A stretch of DNA of 24,500 bases from Candidatus Latescibacterota bacterium (lineage in GTDB: Bacteria > Latescibacterota > UBA2968 > GCA-2709665): NCBI GenBank assembly GCA_012271065.1, contig JAAXHE010000286.1, positions 1-24,500 on the forward strand, read 5' to 3'. Shown here one piece after another: positions 8,201-16,015 of the stretch. Both the position numbers and the translations under genes were made by a program. The notes under the pieces were generated by a model. The model was not told the DNA's origin. It made no database searches and worked only from the letters and a program-made list of their open reading frames with translations. How positions within the stretch are numbered: the stretch's first letter is position 1; every line of letters starts with the position of its first letter.

Positions 8201-8447
8201 CCATCTCCCGCGCCCAATCCAGCCGTTCCACGTTTCGCCTGGCGCGCTCCAGGTCCTCGCGATTGTAGATGCCCACCAGACCCTGCCGTTTGCCGTCGCC
8301 GATCACCGTTTCGTGGAACCGCGCGGCGCGCTCATAACGGTCCGGTTCGTAATCCGGCAGCGGATCGCGCAGATGCAGGTCCTCGTACAGCGCCCGCAGC
8401 GCCGATTCATCCTCGACGATCTCCCCCTTCACAGGCATTCTGACCAT
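5271..8447 (-). CDS. Large heparinase II/III-like polysaccharide lyase
   Basis: This is a 1058-aa protein. The start is taken at ATG 8447 because GGAGGAG lies about six bases upstream; a GTG 18 nt further out would place that ribosome-binding site inside the gene. The N-terminal ~450 residues are Trp/Tyr-rich and helical, with an alpha/alpha-toroid look (ALALAYAFTGERKYAHKAG). From about residue 560 comes GNRGHGHMDKLAVNIIAYG, the conserved heparinase II/III C-terminal motif with the His and Asp used by this lyase family, then a beta-rich tail. Members cleave acidic polysaccharides such as heparin, alginate or related glycans by beta-elimination. No signal peptide is visible, unusual for a depolymerase, so it may act on imported oligosaccharides. 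The substrate is unknown. Confidence 0.8.
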   Translation of the reverse strand: MVRMPVKGEIVEDESALRALYEDLHLRDPLPDYEPDRYERAARFHETVIGDGKRQGLVGIYNREDLERARRNVERLDWAREMVDRIVRDADFWARFSDETLYAMVPTQNPMALTVAQYDGCPIHGGNRSTFEGDLLHPYQWRCNLGDEWWHQGIEVVNPGTGKPVRVMDGGPGWVAPPGFMNAGVTYYFVGAYRCFLLYRLFSSPYAPQTGEGRQGRPASQALALAYAFTGERKYAHKAGILLNRLADVYGRLQGIKEGYETYDRSKDPIRGYVGEASGREQSFLHNVALTCDLVFDAIHEDEELVDFFQSRDGGAGPVTTGDIIFNINRNLFAYAYEFLDRTLPIAGGDFLTSSLYCLLEVGACMQNGAMIRQALEAPTGLYNVMSNSFFRDGRFWYDSIGYGAGNIRGALNAAEWTLGFQDGDHFESPVDLYRDPRFRLREMMEFASAVDCDGRVPMIGDTGGGRNRVLRTPYSLEDEIGYLRLPEARDLYARRILAGTRGDPDAARKDGDLYLLFHCEPWNDTVKAEGQSSGSVVLHDSGFCILRAGNEQASRRHVVLNYGKGNRGHGHMDKLAVNIIAYGYDLSADLGYPPSWVAPKKDGWETHTASHCTALIDGMNQVFATGGPNLLVDGPWVRLADASAERAYPDLAKRYRRAVALVPVDDERSYAVDLFRVSGGGEHDYSFHGWAGENAERFDIALTGGASFEKQDEGTLAGPEVPFGEAPGYGYVKDVARARTAGGLAATWRTEENGAGIRLHMTGEAGSTAITGLAEGTGLQGHSPWDRYVIVRRSGLHGKESRFMGVFEPFSGTTYIDEVASLSVDGRTAGMRVEIGNRVHYILHGIDGVLDGEVDGLPIRFDGDWAFVEREGDSFSRAQVVNGREFRFGEIGMEGPGEWAGEVHAVDIDDRRILVSSPVPLPRDGSLTGRTAVIAHPDYICNSSYGVAGVEDAGEGRYLIALDEMDLLLSEGRIGKVEGATLLTDTPMLKLEVVRDLYDGKAISHTRGQTGPRLKAAEKARLTLADDVQAEVFSGNPFYIYDVAPGDTWRIPHVWSM

Positions 8448-8631
8448 CTCGTCTCCTCCTGCCACAGGTCCGTTAAGCTATCGATCCCAAAAGACCCGAT
8501 GCCTCCCGACTTGCATTTCAAGTCGAATCGGCCTTGCCGACAAAAACTGAATGGTTTTGCGTTCCGGGCAGGGTACATTGTATTCGGTGCAGCATAGAAT
8601 CTACCCTCCCACAAACGTCCCCTATTCCCTT

Positions 8632-9134
8632 GCCCTTTTTCTTGAACCGCCCAAGAAAAAGGGCGAAAAAGAAGGGCGCCGCTCGGCGCGGGGCCGGTTT
8701 TTCCGCGAACCTCGACAGTGGTGTACACCGGCGATTTAGGCCTACGTACGAATCCCGTCCCGCGGTGCTACACTGCTGGACGGATCAGCGCGGAAAAACC
8801 CCCCACACCACAACCGGGCGGGCCCAAGGTAGACCCAGAAGGACCACCGCTCGATTTCACATTTGTACCGTCCGTACCTGTCCGCCGATGGCTCACCCTC
8901 AGATAGGCACTCGGTTTTCGAACACGAGGTCTCTCGCGAGTACTCCCAGAGCAGGGCGCGTTGTTCCGTCCAGCACCGAACCACATTATTCTCCGGTCTT
9001 GGCAGGCCGGCGTATCGGGTGCGTCCTGAGAGGATAGTCGCGCCATGCATAGGGCAGGCCCCGCGCCCAGCGGCGACTTTTGGCTCCTTTTGGTCGCTTC
9101 AAAAGGAACACGCCGTAGGCAGGGAATTTGGGGA
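8632..9134 (+). repeat. Family-C structured repeat, copy C1 (~503 bp)
   Basis: This element is shared with 15209-15937. It opens with a perfect 13-bp hairpin (arms 8632-8644 and 8652-8664, loop 7 nt). Next is a G/C-rich hairpin near 8674-8690, then a perfect 12-bp inverted repeat (8696-8707 with 8789-8800) enclosing 81 nt. The second arm continues into CCCCCACACCACAACCGG. Later conserved blocks are GAGGTCTCTCGCGAG (8927-8941), CCAGAGCAGGGCGCG, GCGCCATGCAT...GGCAGGCCCCGCG, CCCAGCGGCGAC, a CCTTTTG/CAAAAGG hairpin near 9087-9105, and ACGCCGTAGGCAGGGAATTT. It lies between divergent genes. The flanks 8448-8631 and 9135-9315 show no gene. Confidence 0.8.
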
Positions 9135-9315
9135 GATGTGGATTTTGAACTTGCCTTTGATTTTGGCTGACGGCTGATAGCTCCGCGCGAGCTGATTCTC
9201 GAATCCAGCTGACAGCTGATTGGTTGCATCTCGCCGGGGAATTTCCGTTATTTTTGAAGCCGCTGCTCGAAGTCTTACTTCCCATCCAGCCCTTCTCCAG
9301 GAGCCCCTTCAGACA

Positions 9316-10392
9316 ATGAACAAACCCCTGAAACTCGCGGTAGTGGGCGTGGGCCGAATCGGTGTCTTCCACGCCATGCACGTCCAGGAACTGGGCGAAG
9401 CGGATGGAGCCTGCGAGCTCGTTGCCGTGGCAGACCGCTACGGGAACACCGCCGAAGACGTCGCCCGCGATCTCCGGAAGAAGCAGGCGTCCGAAATCCG
9501 TGCCTTCAAGAGTACCCGGGACCTGGCGGATGCCGGCCTGATCGACGCGGCCGTGGTGGCCTCGAGGACCGAAGACCACGAAGCCGACGCCCGGACGCTG
9601 ATCGACGCGGGCTGCCGTGTCATGCTGGAGAAACCCCTTACCGGTTCGGTCGAGGCCGCTGCCGACTTCGTGAGATACCTGTCGAGGGATAATACGAAAA
9701 AGCAGGCCCTGATGCAGGCCTTTATGAGGCGCTTCGACGAGCCGCTGCTCCACGCGAAATCCCTGCTGGACCGGAACGCCGTCGGCGACCCGTTCAAGGT
9801 CGTCTCCGTCCTCGAAGATCCTCATCCGCCGCCGGTGGGCTACAACAGCCCGGGCATCGTGCCGGACATGGCCGTGCACAACATCGACGAAGCGATCTGG
9901 CTTCTGGGCGCGCTTCCGGAACGGGTTGGCGCCATGGGCGCGAACCTGCACAACTTCAGGATTACGACCGTCAAGGAGGATTTCGACGACGCGCACCTGC
10001 ACATGACGTTTCCCGACGACGTTATCGCGCAGGTCCAGGTGAGCCGAAACCACGTGGCGGGATACCGCAACGAAACGTGGGTCTACGGCCGGGACGGTCT
10101 CATCCACGTGGGTCCCTTCCAGGAGGATCCGTTACGGGTGACAGTGGAAGCGTACTCCCGGGAGGGCGTCATCGAAAAGAAGGACTTCCGGATGAGAGAT
10201 TACGGCGGGGAAGTCCCGGTGTTCATCGAGCGGTTCGGGCCGTCGTACAAACGGGAGCTCGCGTATTTCGTCGACCGCTGCCTGAGAGACGAACCCTTCA
10301 GCGTGACTCAGGAGGACGGCCTCAATGCCATGCGCGTGGCCGAGGCCGGGGTCCGGTCGCTGCACGCCGGTGCAAAGACCGTTGCCATTTAG
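9316..10392 (+). CDS. Gfo/Idh/MocA-family NAD(P)-dependent oxidoreductase
   Basis: This 358-aa protein opens with a Rossmann dinucleotide fold (LKLAVVGVGRIGVFHAMHV, GxGxxG) and continues with VAVADR, then MLEKPLTGS. The EKP motif carries the lysine conserved across Gfo/Idh/MocA enzymes. The central GIVPDMAVHNIDEAIWLLG holds the Asp/His pair used in inositol 2-dehydrogenase-like members. Together these point to an IolG-like polyol or sugar dehydrogenase that oxidises a hydroxyl with NAD+. The start is ATG 9316; an in-frame TTG further upstream was rejected because it lies in non-coding sequence, although the nearest AGGAG is about 12 nt away. It is convergent with the next oxidoreductase. The substrate is not deducible. 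Confidence 0.88.
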   Translation: MNKPLKLAVVGVGRIGVFHAMHVQELGEADGACELVAVADRYGNTAEDVARDLRKKQASEIRAFKSTRDLADAGLIDAAVVASRTEDHEADARTLIDAGCRVMLEKPLTGSVEAAADFVRYLSRDNTKKQALMQAFMRRFDEPLLHAKSLLDRNAVGDPFKVVSVLEDPHPPPVGYNSPGIVPDMAVHNIDEAIWLLGALPERVGAMGANLHNFRITTVKEDFDDAHLHMTFPDDVIAQVQVSRNHVAGYRNETWVYGRDGLIHVGPFQEDPLRVTVEAYSREGVIEKKDFRMRDYGGEVPVFIERFGPSYKRELAYFVDRCLRDEPFSVTQEDGLNAMRVAEAGVRSLHAGAKTVAI

Positions 10393-10478
10393 ACATACCG
10401 GGGAGACGCCGGTCCCGATATCAAAGCCGTATCCGAGGCGCGAAGGACGTCAACTGACCTCGCTGACCCAACCACGCC

Positions 10479-11537
10479 TTACGAGAGCGGGAAGTCGACC
10501 CGGCAGTTCCCGCCGTGGTGCGACTTCAGAATCCCCATCATCACCTCCACCGTCTTGCGCGCTTCCCGCGCGGGCGAGACCAGGTCGCCGCCTTCCTCGA
10601 GAACCCGGATGAGTTCTCCCACTGCCGCCGTCTGATTTTCCATCGCGTATTTCTCTGCCAGAATGGGAGACGTGGACGACTCGTAGTGTGACCTGCTCCG
10701 GATCAGGGATGCATTCCGATCGGATATCTCGATGCGTCCATCCTCGCACGTCAACGCGAATTGCGAACCTGGAAAGTTCACTTTATAGGCATTGTAGAAC
10801 GCACGCACGCCGTTGTCGAACCGGATATACGCCGATGCGTACGGATCGACGGCCGGATCTTTCCCGCCGTCCCCCTTGTACTCGGTGAAATGCTCAAATC
10901 CCTCTTCGAGCTCGGCCGCCAGCCACAGGGGATTGGCCTCGGCGAAGAAGCAGATCATGTCCAGCAGGTGGGTGCCGTTCCGGAACATCATCGCCCGGCG
11001 GCTGAACTGCTCGCACACAACCGTTCGCAGCGGTCCGATCTCTCCCCTTCGGATGATCTCCCGCGCCTCGAGGTAGCTCGGATTCCACCGCCTGGTGTGC
11101 TCGATCGAGAGCAGTACGCCGTTGGCTTCGGCGGCGGCGATCATCCGGTCCGCGTCTTCCAGCGAGGTGGCGATCGGCTTCTCGCACAGGATGGCGCGCG
11201 CGCCCGATTCAGCGGCGGCAACGGTCATATCCGCGTGTACGTGGTCCGACGTCGCCACGCTCACCAGATCCGGCTTCTCCTTGTCCAGCATCTCCCGGTA
11301 ATCGGTATAGAGACGCGCATCCGGCCACACGTCTGCCCATTGTGCCTTGAAATCCGCCAGCGCCTCCGTCCTGAGGTCGCAAACGCCCACCACTTCCGTC
11401 TGTGGATGCCGATCGTACGCAGCGGCGTGCGATCCTGGCATCGGGCCGTACACCGGAAGGCGCCCATCTTCCTCGGGTCTCCTCGCGCCTATGCCGGACA
11501 GGCCGATGATTGCGGCACGGTATTCGGGTTTCGACAT
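10479..11537 (-). CDS. Second Gfo/Idh/MocA-family oxidoreductase
   Basis: This 352-aa protein has an N-terminal Rossmann domain with an atypical loop (AAIIGLSGIGARR instead of GxGxxG), then VVGVCDLR, SVATSDHVHADMT and ILCEKPIATSLEDADRM with the family EKP motif. The C-terminal alpha/beta domain includes GTHLLDMICFFA, where the usual histidine of the 'HxxD' segment is retained. The ATG at 11537 is preceded by a perfect AGGAGG eight bases upstream; codons further upstream run through an intergenic repeat and were excluded. Related proteins oxidise sugars, inositols or aminosugars. Only low similarity to the neighbour at 9316 is visible, so the two probably have different substrates. Confidence 0.85.
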   Translation of the reverse strand: MSKPEYRAAIIGLSGIGARRPEEDGRLPVYGPMPGSHAAAYDRHPQTEVVGVCDLRTEALADFKAQWADVWPDARLYTDYREMLDKEKPDLVSVATSDHVHADMTVAAAESGARAILCEKPIATSLEDADRMIAAAEANGVLLSIEHTRRWNPSYLEAREIIRRGEIGPLRTVVCEQFSRRAMMFRNGTHLLDMICFFAEANPLWLAAELEEGFEHFTEYKGDGGKDPAVDPYASAYIRFDNGVRAFYNAYKVNFPGSQFALTCEDGRIEISDRNASLIRSRSHYESSTSPILAEKYAMENQTAAVGELIRVLEEGGDLVSPAREARKTVEVMMGILKSHHGGNCRVDFPLS

Positions 11538-11598
11538 GGACGTATCCTCCTGACCAGCCTGCCGAAGGATCGGCGAAGGTCTGTCGACGTTGATGGAA

Positions 11599-11619
11599 GG
11601 GCGACCACAAAGGTCACCC
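11599..11619. repeat. Family-D palindrome
   Basis: GGGCGACC-acaaa-GGTCACCC followed by CTACGATTGCGAC matches the signature at 27-55 and 980-1010. It lies in the 166-bp gap between the ABC transporter 3' end and the oxidoreductase start. Confidence 0.6.
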
Positions 11620-11703
11620 CTACGATTGCGACGTGGATCCGATGAGCTAAAGGTCGTTGCGTTGCACCGGCTGGCTTGAGAACCTAAGCCTCCGCGTCTT
11701 TTC

Positions 11704-13401
11704 TTACGCGTGCTGCCACAGTCCATGGAAATCGGCGTACAGCGCGTGTCGCTCAAGCAGCTCTTCGTGGCTGCCGACGTCGATGCCGCCGCCGTCCATC
11801 ACCAGCGCCCGCCGCGCGCGCCGGGCGGCCGCCATGCGGTGTGCGACGACGATCAGGGTGCGGCCAGGGGCCATGAACGCCCGCTCCGCGCGCTCCTCCG
11901 CGGCGGGATCCAGGTGGCAGGTGGCCTCGTCCAACACGACAATCGGCGACGACGCGAGGTGCGAACGCGCCAGGGTCACCAGCTGACGTTCCCCCTCGGA
12001 CAGGCCGGATTTCGTAAGGTTGACTTCCGCGTCCAGCCCGCCCAGCCGATTCAACACACGATCGAGACCCACGGCCCGGGCGGACGCGGCGATCTCCTCT
12101 TCGGTTGCGGACGGCCGCAGGTACACCAGGTTCTCGCGCAGCGATCCGGCGAAGACGTACGCCTCCTGGGGCACCATCGTAATCAGTCGTGGACGGTCCG
12201 GACGCAGAAAGCAGGGCTTCCCGCCGACCGTGATCGCGCCGCTGTCCGGACGCAGCACACCTGCCAGAAGGGCGGCCAAAGTGGACTTGCCGATCCCGCT
12301 GGGCCCGACGATGGCCAGATGGTCTCCCGCGGGGAGATCCAGCGAAAATCTCTCGACGATCGGCTCCCCGGCGCCGTATGCAAACGTCAAGTCGCGTACG
12401 GCCAGATCAGTCGGTTCATCCGACGGTGGCGACGCAGTCGGAACAGCTCCGACCAGGTCCTCCGCCTTCCCGCCAGTTTCCATCAGGCGCGCATGGTGGA
12501 CGCGCAACGAGACCAGTTTGGACAGACCGTACGTCACGAACGCCGTCGCCGCCGTCAAACCCGCGAGCAGGTACGTAAACGACCCGACCACCTCGCCCGC
12601 GCTGAGCAGATCGTTGCGAACCAGGTACGGAACGAAGCCCAGCGCCGTCAGGGCGGGAAACGTGGTGGCGACGGCGTTCACAACTCCGAATCCGACAGCC
12701 TGATGCTCGTATTGCCTGAGTGTCGCCCCGACGGACCGGTTGATCCGATCTTCCACGCGGTCCATGGCGAAGCCCTTCGCGCCTGCCGCCACCAGGTCCC
12801 GCACAGACTGGAGCGCGCGCGTCGTTTCGCCGTGGGTATCCTCATCGGCGAGCATGGACGCCGTTTCGTTGCGGACTTTGGCGCGGACAACCACAACCTG
12901 AAGAAACGCAGCCACGATGAGCCAGGGCAAAGCCAGGACCAGAAGCGTCCACGACAACGTCGCGAGCCCGGCCGCGGATCCGATGGCGAAAAGGCCGCTC
13001 GGGCCCAGACGCAGAAAGTGCGCCAGCACCTCTACAAGCGCCGGAACGTGCCGTGTGAGCTCCGCGCCGGAACGCAGGACCCGGTCCGAATGCACCGCAT
13101 CTCCCAGTGTGTGCAGAACGGTGTCGCAGGTCAGGTCCACCTGCACCCTCGAAGTGAGTTTCGCCGTCCAGTGCGAGAGACGCAACAGCGACCAGACGCC
13201 GACCGCGCCCGCGGCGAGAAGCCCGCCGATCCACGCCAGGGACGCTGAAAGATCGCCCGCGCGCGCCGTATCGATTGCACTGGCGATGAGGCGTCCGGAG
13301 AGCGCCGGCGCCAGTGTCACGCCCACGCTGCACACGCCGATACGAAACAGGCATCCGCGGTGCCTCGACACGTAGCCGTATAGCGATCGGATGGGCGTCA
13401 C
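11704..13401 (-). CDS. ABC exporter half-transporter, catalytic subunit
   Basis: This 565-aa protein has an N-terminal six-helix exporter domain (about residues 15-300) fused to an ATPase domain. Walker A is GPSGIGKST (366-374), the Q-loop Gln is 412, the signature is altered to LSEGE (467-471), Walker B is IVVLDE with catalytic Glu492, and the switch His is 521. The start is a GTG at 13401 that overlaps the upstream partner's TGA by four bases, with GGAGGAG just upstream; longer in-frame starts lie inside the partner gene. It would pair with the next gene as a heterodimeric exporter. The family exports lipids, peptides or drugs; the cargo is unknown. Its degenerate signature complements the partner's degenerate Walker B. 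Confidence 0.9.
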   Translation of the reverse strand: MTPIRSLYGYVSRHRGCLFRIGVCSVGVTLAPALSGRLIASAIDTARAGDLSASLAWIGGLLAAGAVGVWSLLRLSHWTAKLTSRVQVDLTCDTVLHTLGDAVHSDRVLRSGAELTRHVPALVEVLAHFLRLGPSGLFAIGSAAGLATLSWTLLVLALPWLIVAAFLQVVVVRAKVRNETASMLADEDTHGETTRALQSVRDLVAAGAKGFAMDRVEDRINRSVGATLRQYEHQAVGFGVVNAVATTFPALTALGFVPYLVRNDLLSAGEVVGSFTYLLAGLTAATAFVTYGLSKLVSLRVHHARLMETGGKAEDLVGAVPTASPPSDEPTDLAVRDLTFAYGAGEPIVERFSLDLPAGDHLAIVGPSGIGKSTLAALLAGVLRPDSGAITVGGKPCFLRPDRPRLITMVPQEAYVFAGSLRENLVYLRPSATEEEIAASARAVGLDRVLNRLGGLDAEVNLTKSGLSEGERQLVTLARSHLASSPIVVLDEATCHLDPAAEERAERAFMAPGRTLIVVAHRMAAARRARRALVMDGGGIDVGSHEELLERHALYADFHGLWQHA

Positions 13402-15158
13402 GAAGCGTTCTCCTCCGCCGGGTCGCCCTGGAACGCGTCGCGGTACGCGGGGTCGCGCCATAGTTCGGCATGCGGTGCCATGCTCCGTACCTCCCCTTTA
13501 AAGAGCCAGGCCACGAGGTCCGCGGCCGCCGCAGTACTCGCCCGGTGGGCAATGACGACGGTCGTCCGCGACCTTCCAAGCCTCCGCAATGCCGCCAGGA
13601 CACGAGCCTCGGTAGCCACGTCCAGGCTGCTGAGGGCGTCGTCCAGAATCAGGATGGGCGTATTCCTGAGCGCGGCCCGGGCCAGCCCCAGCCGCTGGTG
13701 TTCGCCGCCGGACATCGGCGCCTCGTCAAGGGGTGAATCGTAACCCTTCGGCAGACGCTCGATGAACGCGTTCGCTTCGACCTGCCTCGCGGCCGTCCGG
13801 ACGGCCTCATCCGTGACTGCAGCGCCCATCGCGATGACGTCGCGAACCGTGTCGCCGACGAGCGCGGGCCTCTCGAATGCGTAGCCCACCCGGCGGGAGA
13901 GTACGTCGCGCGGCAGTTCGGTAACCGGCGTACCGTCGATGCGAACAACGCCGCGGTCCGGATCCTGAAGCCGGCCGATCAGCCCGGCGAGCGTGGTCTT
14001 GCCGACGCCTGATCTGCCAACCAGGGCGACCGTCTTTCCCGCGGGAATGAGGAGGTCCACGCGCCGGAGGATTTCCCTATCCGGCCCGCCGAGGGTAACG
14101 CCTTCAATCCGTACCTCGCCCGGCCCCCCAGGGTCGGATGCGTCCGATCCGGGCTCGGCCGCAGCGGGCGGAGATTGAAGAACGGAGAGCGCCCGGGCAG
14201 CGTGGGCGCGAAAGATGGCGATCTGGAACCAGCCGTTGTCGAATATACCGGCGACACTTGCGTAAGTCATCTGCGCATAACGTATGGCGGCCAACAGTGC
14301 GCCCACGGACAGGCCGCCCGACGCCAACAGAAGCACGCCGGTGACGGCGGTGATGGTCAGTACGACGTGATTGGCGCTGGTCACCAACACGGCGCCGCGT
14401 CCGAAGTTCTCCATGATTTCGCGCGTCTTGTCGGCCAGTGCCGGTAACGGAATCGTGATGCGCTCGACTTCCCGTTCGAGGGTACCGGCTGCGCGTATGG
14501 TGCGCCTTCCGGAAAGGGCGCCCGTGTACGCGTTGACCATCCGGCCGTTCAGTTCGTCGAATCCGGTCTGTCCGGCCGTAAGCGCGCCCCACAGACGGCG
14601 CATGAGTACGGTCACGGCGCCGACGCCCGCGAGCGCAACCGCTACAAACGCCCAGTGTACGTAAAACAGCGCGGCGAGACTGCCCGCGCCCGTGAAGAAC
14701 CCCGTGCCGATCCTCAGCAGGGTCTCCGGGTAGCGCGGCAGGTACGTCGCCTCGGAGCGGATCCGGTTCTGCAGGTCCCCGTCGTCGAACGCCCGCCTGC
14801 CGGGAAGGCCGAGGTCCAGCGCGTGATCGACCATTCCGCGCGTCAGCCGCCTTTCGATGGGGGCGCGGAATCTTGCCCTCACGGGTTCCGCGACGATTTC
14901 GATAAACACCGATGCGAGCATTGCGACCGCCAGCCCCTGGAATCCCCATCCGAATCGCCCATCCACCGCCTCGTCGATGGCAACAGCCGCAAAAGCCGGC
15001 GCGGCCAGACCCGCGCCGACGGATAGCAGGCTGAAAACGGCGTCGAGGGCGAACCAGTGCCACGCCCCGCGGGCGTATGGGCGCAGAAACGCCATTACCT
15101 CACGCATATTGGGAAGTTGGGGACAGTCGGATTTGGAAACTTCGTTACGGGCGGTCAC
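13398..15158 (-). CDS. ABC exporter half-transporter, degenerate-site subunit
   Basis: This 586-aa protein has transmembrane helices over about residues 35-310, then an ATPase domain. Walker A is GRSGVGKTT (381-389), the Q-loop position is Glu429 (YAFERP) in place of Gln, and the signature MSGGE (482-486) is intact. Walker B is ILILDD, with Asp507 at the catalytic Glu position, and the switch His is 538. Replacement of the catalytic Glu by Asp is typical of the non-hydrolysing half of heterodimeric exporters. The GTG at 15158 was chosen because AAGG precedes it by about eight bases; the ATG at 15107 has no ribosome-binding site. It is translationally coupled to its partner by a GTGA overlap. 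Confidence 0.88.
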   Translation of the reverse strand: MTARNEVSKSDCPQLPNMREVMAFLRPYARGAWHWFALDAVFSLLSVGAGLAAPAFAAVAIDEAVDGRFGWGFQGLAVAMLASVFIEIVAEPVRARFRAPIERRLTRGMVDHALDLGLPGRRAFDDGDLQNRIRSEATYLPRYPETLLRIGTGFFTGAGSLAALFYVHWAFVAVALAGVGAVTVLMRRLWGALTAGQTGFDELNGRMVNAYTGALSGRRTIRAAGTLEREVERITIPLPALADKTREIMENFGRGAVLVTSANHVVLTITAVTGVLLLASGGLSVGALLAAIRYAQMTYASVAGIFDNGWFQIAIFRAHAARALSVLQSPPAAAEPGSDASDPGGPGEVRIEGVTLGGPDREILRRVDLLIPAGKTVALVGRSGVGKTTLAGLIGRLQDPDRGVVRIDGTPVTELPRDVLSRRVGYAFERPALVGDTVRDVIAMGAAVTDEAVRTAARQVEANAFIERLPKGYDSPLDEAPMSGGEHQRLGLARAALRNTPILILDDALSSLDVATEARVLAALRRLGRSRTTVVIAHRASTAAAADLVAWLFKGEVRSMAPHAELWRDPAYRDAFQGDPAEENAS

Positions 15159-15208
15159 AGACTATACCTTTCACTTCAACTTTTTCTTCTTTCTTTTTGT
15201 TTTTTTAC

Positions 15209-15937
15209 GTCCTTTTTCTTATGCGCGTAAGAAAAAGGACCAAAAAGAACCGCGCCCCTCGGCGGGGGGCCGGTTTTTCCGTGAATCACCTCAGTGACCA
15301 CAATGAAATTCGGGTGGCCTACAACCCCGTCAGCTGTTCCAATACAACACTGCTGGACGGACTAACACGGAAAAACCCCCCACACCACAACCGGACGCGT
15401 CGTATCTGGAATTGCAGGGGCAACCCTTGTGGTTGCCGAGGTTGTAGCGCACATATCGACGATATATTTCGCCAGACCATATCGCTCATTTTCAAATAGG
15501 CATTCGGCTTTCGAGCGCGAGGTCTCTCGCGAGCACTGCCAGAGCAGGGCGCGTTTTTCCGTCCGACACCGATTTAGGGTATCCTCCGGGGTTGGCAGGA
15601 CACTGGATCAGGTGACTCCCGTAAGGATATTCGCGCCATGCATTTGGCAGGCCCCGCGCCCAGCGGCGACAGTTCTAAAGGCGGTGAGAAGGTAGAGGGA
15701 AGCCGGTAGAAGAAATGCGGGTAGACGGTAGAGGTGAGACGGGAGAAGAAGCCCTTGCCCTGTTTGTTTTACCTTCTTGCCTTCAGCACGAAATGAACCC
15801 TAACTAGGCAGGCAATCTCTCCCGTCTAACGTCTCCCTTCTCACCAGGTGGTGGTGCGGGGTGTGGTTCTCTACCCTCTCCCGTCTCACGTCTTCCCCGT
15901 TTTTCAAGGAACACGCCGTAGGCAGGGAATTTGGGGA
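15209..15937 (+). repeat. Family-C structured repeat, copy C2, interrupted by a family-B element
   Basis: This is the same element as 8632-9134. The first hairpin has arms 15209-15221 and 15228-15240 (loop 6 nt). The second inverted repeat has arms 15272-15283 and 15366-15377, again perfect, with changes relative to C1 that are compensated on the other arm. The CCCCCACACCACAACCGG, GAGGTCTCTCGCGAG, GGCAGGCCCCGCG, CCCAGCGGCGAC and ACGCCGTAGGCAGGGAATTT blocks follow in the same order. About 223 bp of family-B sequence (15677-15899) separates the last two blocks. Without that insert the copy is ~506 bp, close to C1's 503. The gap 15159-15208 is A/T-rich with no gene. Confidence 0.8.
15677..15899 (-). 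repeat. Family-B palindromic repeat, copy B3, nested in C2
   Basis: This copy is in reverse orientation to the other B copies. It starts AAAGGCGGTGAGAAGG and runs through GGGTAGACGGTAGAGGTGAG, CTTGCCTTCAGCACG and AGGCAGGCAATCTCTCCCG to CCCGTCTCACGTCTTCCCCG. The 75-nt block 15786-15860 is almost identical (one visible mismatch) to the complement of 19745-19819, indicating a recent copy event. Confidence 0.78.
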
Positions 15938-16015
15938 AAGGGATTTTGTATCTCGTCTTGACCCGTTGTTGACCTTCCCCCGCCGGAGGCGTGGAGCCGG
16001 GGCAGTGGTCTTCAT

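Noticed and set aside
8632..8664. Perfect 13-bp hairpin as an intrinsic terminator
   Set aside because: No T-tract follows on either strand, and in C1 it lies between divergent genes where no terminator is expected.
8986..10107. 373-aa open frame on the - strand
   Set aside because: Most of it is antisense to the Gfo/Idh/MocA gene and its end lies in repeat C1; it has no family motif.
10397..10413. ACCGG/CCGGT hairpin between convergent oxidoreductase genes as a terminator
   Set aside because: The stem is only 5 bp and no T-run follows.
11710..13248. 512-aa open frame on the + strand
   Set aside because: Antisense to the ABC subunit with clear Walker motifs; composition is that of a shadow frame.
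15077..15499. 140-aa + frame through C2, with a partly similar frame in C1 (RAPRRGAGFS-like)
   Set aside because: The similarity follows from the shared nucleotide repeat. The frames are not equivalent along the element, have no ribosome-binding site and start inside the ABC gene's antisense strand.
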